Counted from the stretch's first letter, positions 50,766 to 62,368 are shown. The stretch: 64,000 nt of DNA from Streptomyces luteolus (GCF_029968015.1 NZ_JASCIS010000030.1:31912-95911), one strand, 5' to 3'. The notes: generated by a model not told the origin, from the sequence alone. Translations and numbers: made by a program.

Positions 50766-51626
50766 ATGAACGACAACACGAGCCGCTACGGCGACTTCGA
50801 GACCCTCCGCGAACAAGCCATCGGCCTGCGCCGGGCAGGCCTCAGCCTCCGCCAGATCCGGGACGAGCTGAAGATCTTCAACAACGACCTCCTCAACGCC
50901 TTGGTCAAGGGCGAACCAGCCCCGGCCTGGACAAAACGCCCCAACGCCAAGGACGACCTCCGCGAGCGAGCCCGCGAACTCCGCCGCGAAGGCTGGACGT
51001 ACGACCGCATCCAACTGGAGCTGGGCTGCTCCAAGAGCTCGATATCGCTATGGGTGCGCGACCTACCGAAGCCGGAGCCGCGCTACACACCGGAAGAGCA
51101 ACAGGCCCTCATGCGGGCCGGGCTGAAACGCCTCCGTCAAAGCCAGGACGAGGATCGGGAGCGCGTCACGCGCGAGGCGTGCGACGAGATCGACACCCTC
51201 CCCGACAGGGACCTCTTCCTGGCCGGGATCGCCCTCTACTGGGCCGAGGGCCAGAAGAGCAAGTCGTACCAGCGCCGGGAGTCGGTGCTGTTCGTCAACA
51301 GCGACCCGGGAGTGATCGAGGTCTTCCTGGCGTGGCTGGACCTACTCGGTGTGACGCCGGAGCGTCTGCGGTTCCGCGTCATGATCCACGAGTCCGGTGA
51401 CGTGACCGGCGCCGAGAGTTACTGGGCCGAGCTCGTCGGCATCGATACCTCCGAACTCCAACGCACGACACTGAAGAAGCACAACCCCAAGACCGTGCGC
51501 AAGAACATCGGCGAGGCGTACCGTGGCTGCCTTGTCGTTCGCGTTCAGCAAGGCGCTGACCTGTACCGACGCATCGACGGCTGGTGGCGCGCAATCGTGA
51601 TACACGCACAGGCACGACTCAGGTAG
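50766..51626 (+). CDS. HTH protein with homing-endonuclease-like domain
   Basis: A 286-residue protein. Two helix-turn-helix-like units occur: about 12-40 (LREQAIGLRRAGLSLRQIRDEL) and about 65-95 (ARELRREGWTYDRIQLELGCS). From residue 150, LFLAGIALYWAEG (like a LAGLIDADG-type helix), followed by VLFVNSDPGVIEVFLAWLDLLGV and YWAELVGI, resembles single-motif LAGLIDADG-like proteins. I cannot show nuclease activity. It ends 14 bp before the tRNA-Gln gene. Confidence 0.7.
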   Translation: MNDNTSRYGDFETLREQAIGLRRAGLSLRQIRDELKIFNNDLLNALVKGEPAPAWTKRPNAKDDLRERARELRREGWTYDRIQLELGCSKSSISLWVRDLPKPEPRYTPEEQQALMRAGLKRLRQSQDEDRERVTREACDEIDTLPDRDLFLAGIALYWAEGQKSKSYQRRESVLFVNSDPGVIEVFLAWLDLLGVTPERLRFRVMIHESGDVTGAESYWAELVGIDTSELQRTTLKKHNPKTVRKNIGEAYRGCLVVRVQQGADLYRRIDGWWRAIVIHAQARLR

Positions 51627-51640
51627 GGTCTGAACCGCTG

Positions 51641-51716
51641 TCCCCTGTGGTGTAACTGGCAGCACACTGGCTTTTGGTGCCAGCAGGTCAAGGTTCGAAT
51701 CCTTGCGGGGGAGCCA
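51641..51716 (+). tRNA. tRNA-Gln(UUG)
   Basis: A cloverleaf with acceptor TCCCCTG/CGGGGGA, anticodon stem CTGGC/GCCAG, loop TTTTGGT and T-loop TTCGAAT. The anticodon is UUG (51674-51676), reading CAA. The 3' CCA is encoded (51714-51716). It immediately precedes glmU, an arrangement I associate with Streptomyces. Confidence 0.95.
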
Positions 51717-51844
51717 CAGCGATCAAGAACCTAGTTCGGGTCCTGACCACCAAGGTCAGGACCCGTCCCCATTTCCACCCCACAACGCCCCGGTATCCTG
51801 CGGATGTCCACCCCGCAACACATCCCACGCCGAAGGGCCCATCT

Positions 51845-53296
51845 GTGAGCGTCACACCCCCGGCCGCCGTCGTCGTCCTCGCAGCGGGTGAGGGCACCCG
51901 CATGAAGTCCAAGACCCCGAAGGTCCTGCACGAGATCTGCGGGCGTTCCCTCGTCGGTCATGTGGTGTCCGCCGCGCAGGAGTTGGAGCCGGAGCGGCTC
52001 GTCGTGGTCGTCGGGCATGCGCGGGAGCAGGTCGTCGCGCATCTGACCGCCACCGATGCGGCGATCCGTACGGCCGTGCAGGAGGAGCAGAACGGCACCG
52101 GGCACGCGGTGCGGATGGGTCTTGAGGAGCTGGCCGCGGAGCGGGCGGTGGACGGGACCGTGATCGTGGTGTGCGGTGACACTCCGCTGCTGACGGGGGA
52201 GACGCTGAGGGCGCTCGCGGCGACGCATGCCGCGGACGGGAACGCGGTGACGGTGCTGACGGCGGAGGTGCCGGACGCGACGGGGTACGGGCGGATCGTG
52301 CGGGATGCCGCGGGTGCGGTGACGGCGATCGTGGAGCACAAGGACGCGGATGCCGGGATGCGGGCGATCCGGGAGATCAACTCGGGTGTGTTCGCGTTCG
52401 ACGGTGCGCTGCTCGCGGACGCGTTGGGGAAGGTGCGGACGGACAACAGTCAGGGTGAGGAGTACCTGACGGATGTGCTCGGGATTCTGCGTGCGGCGGG
52501 GCGCCGGGTGGGTGCTTCGGTGGCGGGGGATCACCGGGAGATCGCGGGGATCAACAACCGGGTGCAGTTGGCGGAGGCGCGGCGGACGTTGAACGAGCGT
52601 CTGCTTGAGCGGGCGATGCTCGCGGGTGTGACGGTCGTGGACCCCGTGTCGACTCTGGTGGATGTGACGGTGTCGTTCGAGCCGGACGCGGTCGTGCATC
52701 CGGGTACGCAGTTGCTCGGGGTGACGCATGTGGCGGCGGACGCGGAGGTGGGTCCGAACTCCCGTCTGACGGATACGTCGGTGGGTGTGGGTGCGCGGGT
52801 GGACAACACGGTGGCGGACGGTGCGGAGATCGGCGCTGGGGCGTTGGTGGGTCCGTATGCGTATCTGCGGCCGGGGACGCGGTTGGGTGTGGGGGCGAAG
52901 GCCGGCACGTATGTGGAGATGAAGAACGCGTCGATCGGTGCGGGGACGAAGGTGCCGCATTTGTCGTATGTGGGGGATGCGACGATCGGTGAGCACTCCA
53001 ACATCGGTGCGGCGAGTGTGTTTGTGAATTACGACGGCCGGGAGAAGCACCACACGACGATCGGGTCGCATTGCCGTACCGGGTCGGACAACATGTTTGT
53101 GGCTCCTGTCACGGTCGGGGACGGTGCTTACACCGCTGCGGGGTCGGTGATCACGAAGGATGTGCCGCCTGGTTCGTTGGCTGTGGCCCGCGGTCAGCAG
53201 CGGAATATCGAGGGTTGGGTGGCTCGTAAGCGTCCGGGGAGCGCGGCTGCGAAGGCGGCTCAGGCTGCTGCTTCGGAGCCGGAAGGCGAAAGCTGA
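51845..53296 (+). CDS. glmU: Bifunctional UDP-N-acetylglucosamine pyrophosphorylase / glucosamine-1-phosphate acetyltransferase GlmU
   Basis: A 483-residue enzyme making UDP-GlcNAc for peptidoglycan. The N-terminal uridyltransferase has VLAAGEGTRMKSKTPKVLHE (residues 10-29). The left-handed beta-helix acetyltransferase fills about 250-460 (VGPYAYLRPGTRLG, VEMKNASIGAGTKVPHLSYVGDA). The start is the GTG at 51845, with AAGGG upstream; the frame continues through the tRNA, which rules out the longer start. A 30-residue Ala/Lys-rich tail ends the protein. Confidence 0.96.
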   Translation: MSVTPPAAVVVLAAGEGTRMKSKTPKVLHEICGRSLVGHVVSAAQELEPERLVVVVGHAREQVVAHLTATDAAIRTAVQEEQNGTGHAVRMGLEELAAERAVDGTVIVVCGDTPLLTGETLRALAATHAADGNAVTVLTAEVPDATGYGRIVRDAAGAVTAIVEHKDADAGMRAIREINSGVFAFDGALLADALGKVRTDNSQGEEYLTDVLGILRAAGRRVGASVAGDHREIAGINNRVQLAEARRTLNERLLERAMLAGVTVVDPVSTLVDVTVSFEPDAVVHPGTQLLGVTHVAADAEVGPNSRLTDTSVGVGARVDNTVADGAEIGAGALVGPYAYLRPGTRLGVGAKAGTYVEMKNASIGAGTKVPHLSYVGDATIGEHSNIGAASVFVNYDGREKHHTTIGSHCRTGSDNMFVAPVTVGDGAYTAAGSVITKDVPPGSLAVARGQQRNIEGWVARKRPGSAAAKAAQAAASEPEGES

Positions 53297-53398
53297 CCGG
53301 AAACAGGTGCGTCTGAGGCGGCGTACCGTGATAGGTGCACACTATTTCGGCTGGCTCGTATTCAGGGCTGCGATGAACACGTCTGAGGAGACTGTGCT

Positions 53399-54373
53399 GT
53401 GAGCGGGATCAAGACGACCGGCGAGAAGAAGTTGATGCTCTTCTCCGGCCGCGCCCACCCCGAGCTGGCCGAGGAGGTCGCCCACCAGTTGGGCATCGGC
53501 GTCGTTCCGACCAAGGCGTTCGACTTCGCCAATGGCGAGATCTATGTGCGCTATCAGGAGTCGGCGCGTGGTGCGGACTGCTTTTTGATTCAGAGCCACA
53601 CGGCTCCGATCAACAAGTGGATCATGGAACAGCTGATCATGATCGATGCGTTGAAGCGGGCGTCCGCTCGGAGCATCACGGTGATCGTGCCGTTCTACGG
53701 TTACGCGCGGCAGGACAAGAAGCACCGCGGACGTGAACCGATTTCGGCGAAGCTGGTCGCGGATCTGATGAAGACGGCGGGTGCGGACCGGATCGTGACG
53801 GTCGACCTGCACACGGACCAGATCGTGGGCTTCTTCGACGGTCCGGTGGACCACCTGTTCGCGCTGCCGATACTGGCGGACTACGTGGGCGCGAAGGTGG
53901 ACCGGGACAAGCTGACGGTGGTGTCTCCGGACGCCGGCCGTGTGCGGGTGGCGGACCGCTGGTGTGACCGTCTGGGTGCGCCGCTGGCGATCGTGCACAA
54001 GCGGCGTGACAAGGACGTGGCGAATCAGGTCACGGTCCACGAGGTCGTGGGTGATGTCGAGGGCCGGGTCTGTGTCCTGGTGGACGACATGATCGACACG
54101 GGTGGCACGATCTGTGCGGCCGCGGACGCGCTGTTCGCGCATGGCGCGGAGGACGTCATCGTGACGGCGACGCACGGTGTGCTGTCGGGTCCGGCGGCGG
54201 ACCGGCTGAAGAACTCGAAGGTGAGTGAGTTCGTGTTCACGAACACGCTGCCGACGCCCAATGAGTTGGAGCTGGACAAGATCACGGTGCTGTCGATCGC
54301 GCCGACGATCGCGCGGGCGCTGCGTGAGGTGTTCGAGGACGGTTCGGTGACGAGCCTCTTCGAGGAGCAGTAA
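53399..54373 (+). CDS. prs: Ribose-phosphate pyrophosphokinase (PRPP synthase)
   Basis: A 324-residue enzyme making PRPP from ribose 5-phosphate and ATP for purine, pyrimidine, His and Trp synthesis. Motifs: FDFANGEIYVRYQES, VPFYGYARQDKKHRGREP (ATP loop), DLHTDQIVGFFD, and the PRPP loop CVLVDDMIDTGGT near residue 225. It starts at GTG 53399, 102 bp after glmU, and is probably cotranscribed with it. Confidence 0.97.
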   Translation: MSGIKTTGEKKLMLFSGRAHPELAEEVAHQLGIGVVPTKAFDFANGEIYVRYQESARGADCFLIQSHTAPINKWIMEQLIMIDALKRASARSITVIVPFYGYARQDKKHRGREPISAKLVADLMKTAGADRIVTVDLHTDQIVGFFDGPVDHLFALPILADYVGAKVDRDKLTVVSPDAGRVRVADRWCDRLGAPLAIVHKRRDKDVANQVTVHEVVGDVEGRVCVLVDDMIDTGGTICAAADALFAHGAEDVIVTATHGVLSGPAADRLKNSKVSEFVFTNTLPTPNELELDKITVLSIAPTIARALREVFEDGSVTSLFEEQ

Positions 54374-54431
54374 GGGCAGTAGGAGTACCGGGCGCGGTAG
54401 GCGCTGGTCCGGTCTCGTAGATCGATTTCTG

Positions 54432-54496
54432 GTGCGGCCTTCCTGCCGAGTAGACTGTCGAAGTTGCTCGGCGAGGGAGGCCGCACTTTTCTTGTG
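54432..54496 (+). terminator. Terminator after prs, overlapping a candidate rplY promoter
   Basis: GTGCGGCCT (54432-54440) pairs with AGGCCGCAC (54478-54486), with further pairing inside, followed by TTTTCTT. TAGACT at 54451-54456 in the loop region resembles a -10 hexamer, so the rplY promoter may sit within the hairpin. Confidence 0.65.
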
Positions 54497-54583
54497 TGGC
54501 CCCGTTATCGACGCGCTCTTCGTAGCAGGCCGTTCGTGGCCGGGTGACCTGTCCGTTTCTCACCTTTACGAGGAGTGAAGAGC

Positions 54584-55174
54584 ATGTCTGAGGTCAAGAT
54601 TTCCGCTGAGGTCCGTAGCGAGTTCGGCAAGGGTGCTGCCCGCCGTCTGCGTCGTGCCGACAAGCTGCCCGCGGTTGTCTACGGTCACGGCGAGGCCCCG
54701 GTGCATGTGGCGCTGCCGCACCACGACACCCTGATGGCGCTGAAGACGTCGAACGTCCTGATCAACCTGGACATCGACGGCAAGTCGCAGCTGGTGATCC
54801 CGAAGGCCGTGCAGCGTGACGTGCTGCGTCAGGGCATTCTGGAGCACGTCGACCTGCTTCTGGTGAAGCGTGGCGAGAAGGTCGTCGTGGAGATCCCGGT
54901 GATCGCCGAGGGTGAGCTGGCCCCGGGTGCCAACCTGCTTGAGCACGTGCTGAGCACGCTGTCGGTCGAGGCCGAGGCGACGCACATTCCGGAGTCCGTG
55001 ACGGTCTCCATCGCGGGTCTGGACGCCGGTGCGTCGATCCTGGCGAAGGACATCGCGCTGCCGAAGGGCACGTCGCTGGCCACCGACGAGGACGCTGTCG
55101 TCCTGCAGGTGCTGGCCGCGCAGGCCGAGGAGGCCCCGGCGGAGGAGTCCGAGGAAGAGGCCGCGGAGGCCTGA
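54584..55174 (+). CDS. rplY: 50S ribosomal protein L25 (CTC form)
   Basis: A 196-residue protein. The N-terminal L25 domain (about 5-95: RSEFGKGAARRLRRADKLPAVVYGHGEAPVHV) binds 5S rRNA. The C-terminal TL5/CTC domain follows, ending in an acidic Ala/Glu-rich tail. The start ATG at 54584 has AGGAG 8 bp upstream. CTC-type L25 proteins are linked to stress response in other bacteria. Confidence 0.95.
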   Translation: MSEVKISAEVRSEFGKGAARRLRRADKLPAVVYGHGEAPVHVALPHHDTLMALKTSNVLINLDIDGKSQLVIPKAVQRDVLRQGILEHVDLLLVKRGEKVVVEIPVIAEGELAPGANLLEHVLSTLSVEAEATHIPESVTVSIAGLDAGASILAKDIALPKGTSLATDEDAVVLQVLAAQAEEAPAEESEEEAAEA

Positions 55175-55191
55175 TCCGCTTCTGTTCCGGT

Positions 55192-55238
55192 GCCGGGTAC
55201 CGTCGTGCTGCGACGGTGCCCGGCATCGGGCGTTTTTT
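55192..55238 (+). terminator. Intrinsic terminator after rplY
   Basis: A 14-bp stem (55192-55205 with 55211-55224, one G-T pair) is followed by a six-T run at 55233-55238, an unusually clear intrinsic terminator for this genome. Confidence 0.93.
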
Positions 55239-55268
55239 GTGTGCTGTTTTTTCTGGGAGAGCTGCGAC

Positions 55269-55865
55269 ATGATGACCGATGCGAACGCGCCCTGGCTGAT
55301 TGCCGGTTTGGGTAATCCGGGGCCGGGTTATGCGGCCAATCGCCACAATGTCGGCTTCATGGTGGTGGATCTGCTTGCGCAGCGGATGGGTGGCGGCTTC
55401 AAGCGGCATGGGAAGGCGCAGGCGCAGGTCGTGGAGGGCCGGGTGGGTCCGCCGGGTCCCGGGAGTCGTCGGGTGGTGCTTGCGAAGCCGATGTCGTACA
55501 TGAATCTGTCGGGTGGGCCGGTGACGGCTTTGCGGGATTTCTACAAGGTGCCGACGGCCAATATCGTGGCGGTTCATGATGAGTTGGACATTGATTTCGG
55601 TGTGTTGCGGTTGAAGCTGGGTGGGGGCGACAACGGGCACAACGGGTTGAAGTCGATGACGAAGGCGATGGGTTCGGATTATCACCGGGTGCGGTTTGGG
55701 ATCGGGCGGCCGCCGGGGCGGATGCCGGTCGCGGATTTTGTGCTGAAGGATTTTTCGGGGGCGGAGCGCAAGGAGCTCGACTACTTCGTGGACCGGGCGG
55801 CGGATGCCGTGGAGGCGCTGGTCATCGAGGGTCTTGAGCGGGCGCAGGGGACGTACAACTCGTGA
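55269..55865 (+). CDS. pth: Peptidyl-tRNA hydrolase
   Basis: A 198-residue enzyme that releases peptides from stalled peptidyl-tRNA. The motif GLGNPGPGYAANRHNVGFMVVD contains the catalytic His near residue 25, and NIVAVHDELDIDFGVLRLK with GHNGLKSM follows. The ATG at 55269 has GGGAG 10 bp upstream; a second ATG follows immediately. It starts 94 bp after rplY, past a terminator, so some readthrough or a separate promoter is expected. Confidence 0.96.
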   Translation: MMTDANAPWLIAGLGNPGPGYAANRHNVGFMVVDLLAQRMGGGFKRHGKAQAQVVEGRVGPPGPGSRRVVLAKPMSYMNLSGGPVTALRDFYKVPTANIVAVHDELDIDFGVLRLKLGGGDNGHNGLKSMTKAMGSDYHRVRFGIGRPPGRMPVADFVLKDFSGAERKELDYFVDRAADAVEALVIEGLERAQGTYNS

Positions 55866-55921
55866 GGTCGGCTGTCGGTCGAGCTTGACCGAGGGCTCAT
55901 TCTTGGCCAAGGATTCCGGCC

Positions 55922-56398
55922 ATGTCTGCCGCTACTGCTCAGCCGGGTCTGCTGTTGTTCGGTCGGCGTGCCGGGTCTGTCCTGCTTGCGCTGTTGTTGC
56001 TTGTGGCGGGGGTGTGGACGTCCTGGTCGACGGCGCAGCATGTGGTGTTCATGGAGGATCGTGAGCAGGGCACGATGACGGTCGTGCGGTGCTCGGGTGA
56101 GGCGTGTTCGGGGTCGTTCGCGCCGGTGGATCCGGAGGGGGAGCCGCGGGATGCGGTGGTGATCGACCGGTCGATCGGTGAGCACAAGGGTGCGCGGGTG
56201 CCGGTGGCGGTGAAGCCGGGGACGGACGAGGTCGTGCGGACGGGGGGTCCGGGTTTTCTGCACGCGTGGGTGCCGTTGGGTGGTGCGCTGTTGTTGGCGG
56301 CTGTGGTGCTCGGGGGTGGTCTGCGGTCGGCGCGGTTGGCGTGGGGTGTGGGGTTGACGGGGGGCGTGTTGCTGGTGGCTTCGTTCGCCACGTTGTGA
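55922..56398 (+). CDS. Small membrane protein, unknown function
   Basis: A 158-residue protein with three hydrophobic segments: SVLLALLLLVAGVWTSW (about 18-35), WVPLGGALLLAAVVLGGGL near 118, and GVGLTGGVLLVASFATL at the C-terminus. A hydrophilic part between the first two contains two Cys (RCSGEACSGSF), possibly outside the membrane. I do not recognise a family. It follows pth on the same strand. Confidence 0.7.
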   Translation: MSAATAQPGLLLFGRRAGSVLLALLLLVAGVWTSWSTAQHVVFMEDREQGTMTVVRCSGEACSGSFAPVDPEGEPRDAVVIDRSIGEHKGARVPVAVKPGTDEVVRTGGPGFLHAWVPLGGALLLAAVVLGGGLRSARLAWGVGLTGGVLLVASFATL

Positions 56399-56463
56399 GG
56401 TTTTTGCCCGCTGTGAGGTTTTTGCCCACTTTTCGGTGGGAGTTTCTGCGGGGGTCCTGCACG

Positions 56464-56514
56464 AACGCCCGTGCCGGGCCGCGCACTTGGTGTGCGTGGC
56501 CCGGCACGGGCGTT
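56464..56514. terminator. Strong bidirectional terminator
   Basis: A 23-bp stem (56464-56486 with 56492-56514, one mismatch) with a 5-nt loop separates the convergent membrane-protein and ppc genes. Confidence 0.92.
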
Positions 56515-56533
56515 TCGCTGTGTGCGGGTCGGG

Positions 56534-59284
<2,751 letters not shown>

Positions 59285-59611
59285 AGGTGCGGCTCCTTGC
59301 AGTGTTGAGCTCGTATCTGGAGGGAACTGAGAGGACTCGGCAATCCGGGGGAACCGAGCTGGATCTCCGGATTCCGGGGAAGACTCAGAAGCGGACCACG
59401 CTGTCCGACGCCACCAGGATAGGTCGCGTTCCGGCGGGGCCCGTCGGTGGCCACTTGTGGCCGTGACGAGCGCTGCCATACTTACGACGCCGTAGGTTAC
59501 GCAACCGTAGGAACGGCGCGGGAAGACCGCGTGGGACCGACGGAAGGACCGCAGGAATTCCCGTGACCCGGCGCACCTGCCGAAAAACCCTCGACCCCAC
59601 AGGGGACGCCC
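59285..59611. promoter_or_regulatory. Divergent ppc/desaturase promoter region with palindrome
   Basis: A 327-bp gene-free gap. TAGGTTACGCAACCGTA (59493-59509) is an imperfect palindrome whose core GGTTACGCAACC reads the same on both strands at 10 of 12 positions. It is about 105 bp before the desaturase start and could be the operator for the TetR regulator encoded after the desaturase. Confidence 0.45.
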
Positions 59612-60613
59612 ATGACCACGAGGTCCGAAGTGATCGACGACGCCCCGAAGGATTCCGCCCAGCGGAAACAGGCTGACGAGGCGCTGCCGCAGTCCGCCAC
59701 GCTCGGCGGTGAGCAGAAGCGTTCGCTCGAACAGCTCACCCTGCTGCTTTTCATCACCGTGCCGTTCCTCGCCCTGCTCGCGGCGGTGCCGCTGGCCTGG
59801 GGGTGGGGGGTGAGCTGGCTGGATCTGGGCCTGCTCGTCTTCATGTACTTCCTCGGCTGCCACGGCATCACGATCGGCTTCCACCGCTATTTCACGCACG
59901 GTTCCTTCAAGGCGAACCGGCCGCTGCGGATCGCGCTCGCGGTGGCGGGGTCGATGGCGGTGGAGGGCCCGCTGGTGCGGTGGGTGGCGGACCACCGCAA
60001 GCACCACAAGTTCTCCGACGCGGAGGGCGACCCGCATTCGCCGTGGCGGTTCGGGGAGACGATCCCGGCGCTGATGAAGGGCCTGTGGTGGGCGCACATC
60101 GGCTGGATGTTCGACGAGGAGCAGACGCCGCAGGAGAAGTACGCGCCGGATCTGGTCAAGGACCCGGCGATCCGGCGGATCTCGCGGCAGTTCATCTTCT
60201 GGACGGTGGTGTCCCTGGCGATCCCGCCGCTGGTGGGCGGCCTGGTCACGATGTCGTGGTGGGGCGCGTTCACGGCGTTCTTCTGGGGTTCTCTCGTACG
60301 GGTGGCGCTGCTGCATCACGTGACGTGGTCGATCAACTCGATCTGTCACGCGGTCGGAAAGCGCCCGTTCAAGTCCCGTGACCGTTCCGGGAACGTGTGG
60401 TGGCTGGCGATCCTGTCGTGCGGTGAGTCGTGGCACAACCTGCACCACGCGGACCCGACGTCGGCGCGGCACGGTGTGATGCGCGGGCAGGTGGACTCGT
60501 CGGCCCGGCTGATCCGCTGGTTCGAGCTGGCCGGCTGGGCGCGGGACGTGCGCTGGCCGTCGCAGTCGCGGATCGAGTCCCGGCGCAAGCCACAGGGGGC
60601 GGACGCGGCCTGA
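59612..60613 (+). CDS. Acyl-CoA/fatty acid desaturase
   Basis: A 333-residue membrane diiron desaturase. The three histidine boxes are HRYFTH (91-96), HRKHH (128-132) and HNLHH near residue 275. Hydrophobic helices occur at about 42-62, 70-88 and 190-230. It introduces a delta-9-type double bond into acyl chains with oxygen and electrons from a ferredoxin system. It is followed 12 bp later by a TetR gene, suggesting feedback control of desaturation. Confidence 0.94.
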   Translation: MTTRSEVIDDAPKDSAQRKQADEALPQSATLGGEQKRSLEQLTLLLFITVPFLALLAAVPLAWGWGVSWLDLGLLVFMYFLGCHGITIGFHRYFTHGSFKANRPLRIALAVAGSMAVEGPLVRWVADHRKHHKFSDAEGDPHSPWRFGETIPALMKGLWWAHIGWMFDEEQTPQEKYAPDLVKDPAIRRISRQFIFWTVVSLAIPPLVGGLVTMSWWGAFTAFFWGSLVRVALLHHVTWSINSICHAVGKRPFKSRDRSGNVWWLAILSCGESWHNLHHADPTSARHGVMRGQVDSSARLIRWFELAGWARDVRWPSQSRIESRRKPQGADAA

Positions 60614-60625
60614 GGCGGACACGGC

Positions 60626-61327
60626 ATGATGGAGGACGTGGCCACCGACTCAAACACCCCGCGCACCCCGAACAGCACGAGCAGTGACCGGCCCGAGAAG
60701 GCACGGCGTGGGCGGCGCACGCGGATGACGGGGGCCGAGCGGCGTCAGCAGCTCCTGGAGATCGGCCGCACGCTGTTCGCCGCCAAGGGTTTCGAGGGCA
60801 CGTCCGTGGAGGAGATCGCCGCGAAGGCGGGGGTGTCCAAGCCGGTGGTGTACGAGCACTTCGGCGGCAAGGAGGGCCTGTACGCGGTCGTCGTGGACCG
60901 GGAGATGCGCCAGCTGCTCGACATGGTGACGGGTTCGCTGACGGCGGGGCATCCGCGGGAGCTGTGCGAGCAGGCCGCGTTCGCGCTCCTCGACTACATC
61001 GAGGAGTACACGGACGGTTTCCGGATCCTGGTCCGCGACTCCCCCATCCCGCAGTCGACGGGTTCGTTCGCCTCGCTGATCTCCGATATCGCGACGCAGG
61101 TGGAGGACATCCTGGGCCGCGAGTTCAAGACCCGCGGCTTCGACCCGAAGCTGGCGCCGCTGTACGCGCAGGCGCTGGTGGGGATGGTCGCGCTGACCGG
61201 TCAGTGGTGGCTGGACGCCCGTAAGCCGAAGAAGGCGGAGGTGGCCGCGCATCTGGTGAATCTGGCGTGGCACGGCCTGGACGGCCTGGAGGCGAAGCCG
61301 CGGCTGATAGGGCATCGCAAGAACTGA
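60626..61327 (+). CDS. TetR/AcrR-family regulator
   Basis: A 233-residue repressor; the ATG at 60626 is 12 bp after the desaturase stop. After a 33-residue charged N-terminus, the HTH is at about 60-90 (TSVEEIAAKAGVSKPVVYEHFGGKEGLYAVV). The C-terminal domain is helical and typical of lipid-sensing TetR members. As the second gene of the desaturase operon, it probably controls that operon in response to acyl-CoA or membrane state. Confidence 0.88.
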   Translation: MMEDVATDSNTPRTPNSTSSDRPEKARRGRRTRMTGAERRQQLLEIGRTLFAAKGFEGTSVEEIAAKAGVSKPVVYEHFGGKEGLYAVVVDREMRQLLDMVTGSLTAGHPRELCEQAAFALLDYIEEYTDGFRILVRDSPIPQSTGSFASLISDIATQVEDILGREFKTRGFDPKLAPLYAQALVGMVALTGQWWLDARKPKKAEVAAHLVNLAWHGLDGLEAKPRLIGHRKN

Positions 61328-61334
61328 CAGGTGG

Positions 61335-61378
61335 ACGAGGACGGGCCCGGCGGCGGTTGCTGCCGGGCCCGTCCTCGT
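61335..61378. terminator. Bidirectional terminator
   Basis: A perfect 17-bp stem (61335-61351 with 61362-61378) with a 10-nt loop separates the TetR gene from the convergent methyltransferase. Confidence 0.92.
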
Positions 61379-61412
61379 ACGCGTGGCGCGGTTCGCCCGG
61401 TCCTGACGGGGC

Positions 61413-62237
61413 TCAGCTCGGCTTGGTGGCGAGCGCGAAGATGCGGCGGAACGGGAACACGGTGCCGTGCGGGCCCGGTGGATACGCCTTGCGGAGCCGG
61501 TCGCGGTATTCGGCGAGGAAGTCCGCGGCGGCGTCCGGGTCGTCGGCGAGTTCGGTGAGGACGGGGCGCAGGGCGGTGCCCTTGACCCAGTCGAGCACGG
61601 GGTCCTCGCCCTGGAGGAGTTGGGAGTACGTGGTCTCCCAGGCGTCCGCCTCGCAGCCGAGGTCGGTGAGCCGGGTCAGGTAGTCGGCCGGGTCAAGTAC
61701 GTGGACGAAGCGGCGGCCGTGGGTGCCGAGCCGGTCGCGCCACTGCGGGGCGTCGCAGAGTTCGCCGAGCAGGGCGTGGCTGGGCGAGGTGAAGTTGCCG
61801 GGGACCTGGAAGGCGAGGGTGCCGCCGGGGCGGAGCGAGTCGACCCACACGGGGAAGGACTCGGGGTGGTTGGGCACCCACTGCAGGGCGGCGTTGGAGA
61901 CGATCAGGTCGTAGGTGCCCTCGGGGATCCAGTGCGCGGCGTCGGCCGGCCGGAAGTCGAGGTGTCCGCCGCCGGGTGTGGGGCCGGCGAGTTCGGCGGC
62001 CTTGGCCAGCATCTCCGGGGAGTTGTCGAAGCCGGTGATGTGGGCGGTGGGCCAGCGGTCGGCGAGGAGGGTGGTGACGTTGCCGGGGCCGCAGCCCAGG
62101 TCGGCGATGCGCGGCGGCATGTCGGGCCCGGCGGTGGGCAACTCCGGTATGCGCGCGAGCAGATCATGAAAGGGGCGGGTCCTGTGGCTGGAGTGACGGA
62201 GGTACTGTTGCGGGTCCCAGGTTGGTGCGGAATGCAT
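61413..62237 (-). CDS. tam: Trans-aconitate 2-methyltransferase-like SAM methyltransferase
   Basis: A 274-residue class I methyltransferase. The N-terminal WDPQQYLRHSSHRTRPFHDLLARI and the SAM motif IADLGCGPGNVT (about 44-55) with ITGFDNSPEMLAKA match Tam, which methylates trans-aconitate, an aconitase inhibitor. Further Tam-like elements are SNAALQWVPNH and LRPGGTLAFQVPGNF. The start at 62237 has GGGAG 8 bp upstream. It is divergent from a MarR regulator. Confidence 0.85.
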   Translation of the reverse strand: MHSAPTWDPQQYLRHSSHRTRPFHDLLARIPELPTAGPDMPPRIADLGCGPGNVTTLLADRWPTAHITGFDNSPEMLAKAAELAGPTPGGGHLDFRPADAAHWIPEGTYDLIVSNAALQWVPNHPESFPVWVDSLRPGGTLAFQVPGNFTSPSHALLGELCDAPQWRDRLGTHGRRFVHVLDPADYLTRLTDLGCEADAWETTYSQLLQGEDPVLDWVKGTALRPVLTELADDPDAAADFLAEYRDRLRKAYPPGPHGTVFPFRRIFALATKPS

Positions 62238-62368
62238 GTTCGAGCTCCCTGCCAGGTACGCGGTGCAGATCCGGAAGGCACTTGCTTCGCGACGATGCCC
62301 ACAGCGAAGCCGGAATATCTCTCGACGTCAAGAGACTTCACGTCGAGGGACCCACTACACTGATCGCC
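62238..62368. promoter_or_regulatory. MarR operator region
   Basis: TCTCTCGACGTCAAGAGA (62318-62335) is a palindrome symmetric at 16 of 18 positions and centred on GACGTC. A related partial copy, CTTCACGTCGAGGGA, follows at 62336-62350. TACACT at 62355-62360 is a likely -10, 9 bp before the MarR ATG, so the mRNA may be nearly leaderless. The palindrome would cover the -35 region. Confidence 0.7.

Noticed and set aside
51625..51725. tRNA-Gln as an attachment site of an integrated element
   Set aside because: I found no integrase and no repeated tRNA 3' end within the window, so only the homing-like neighbour is suggestive.
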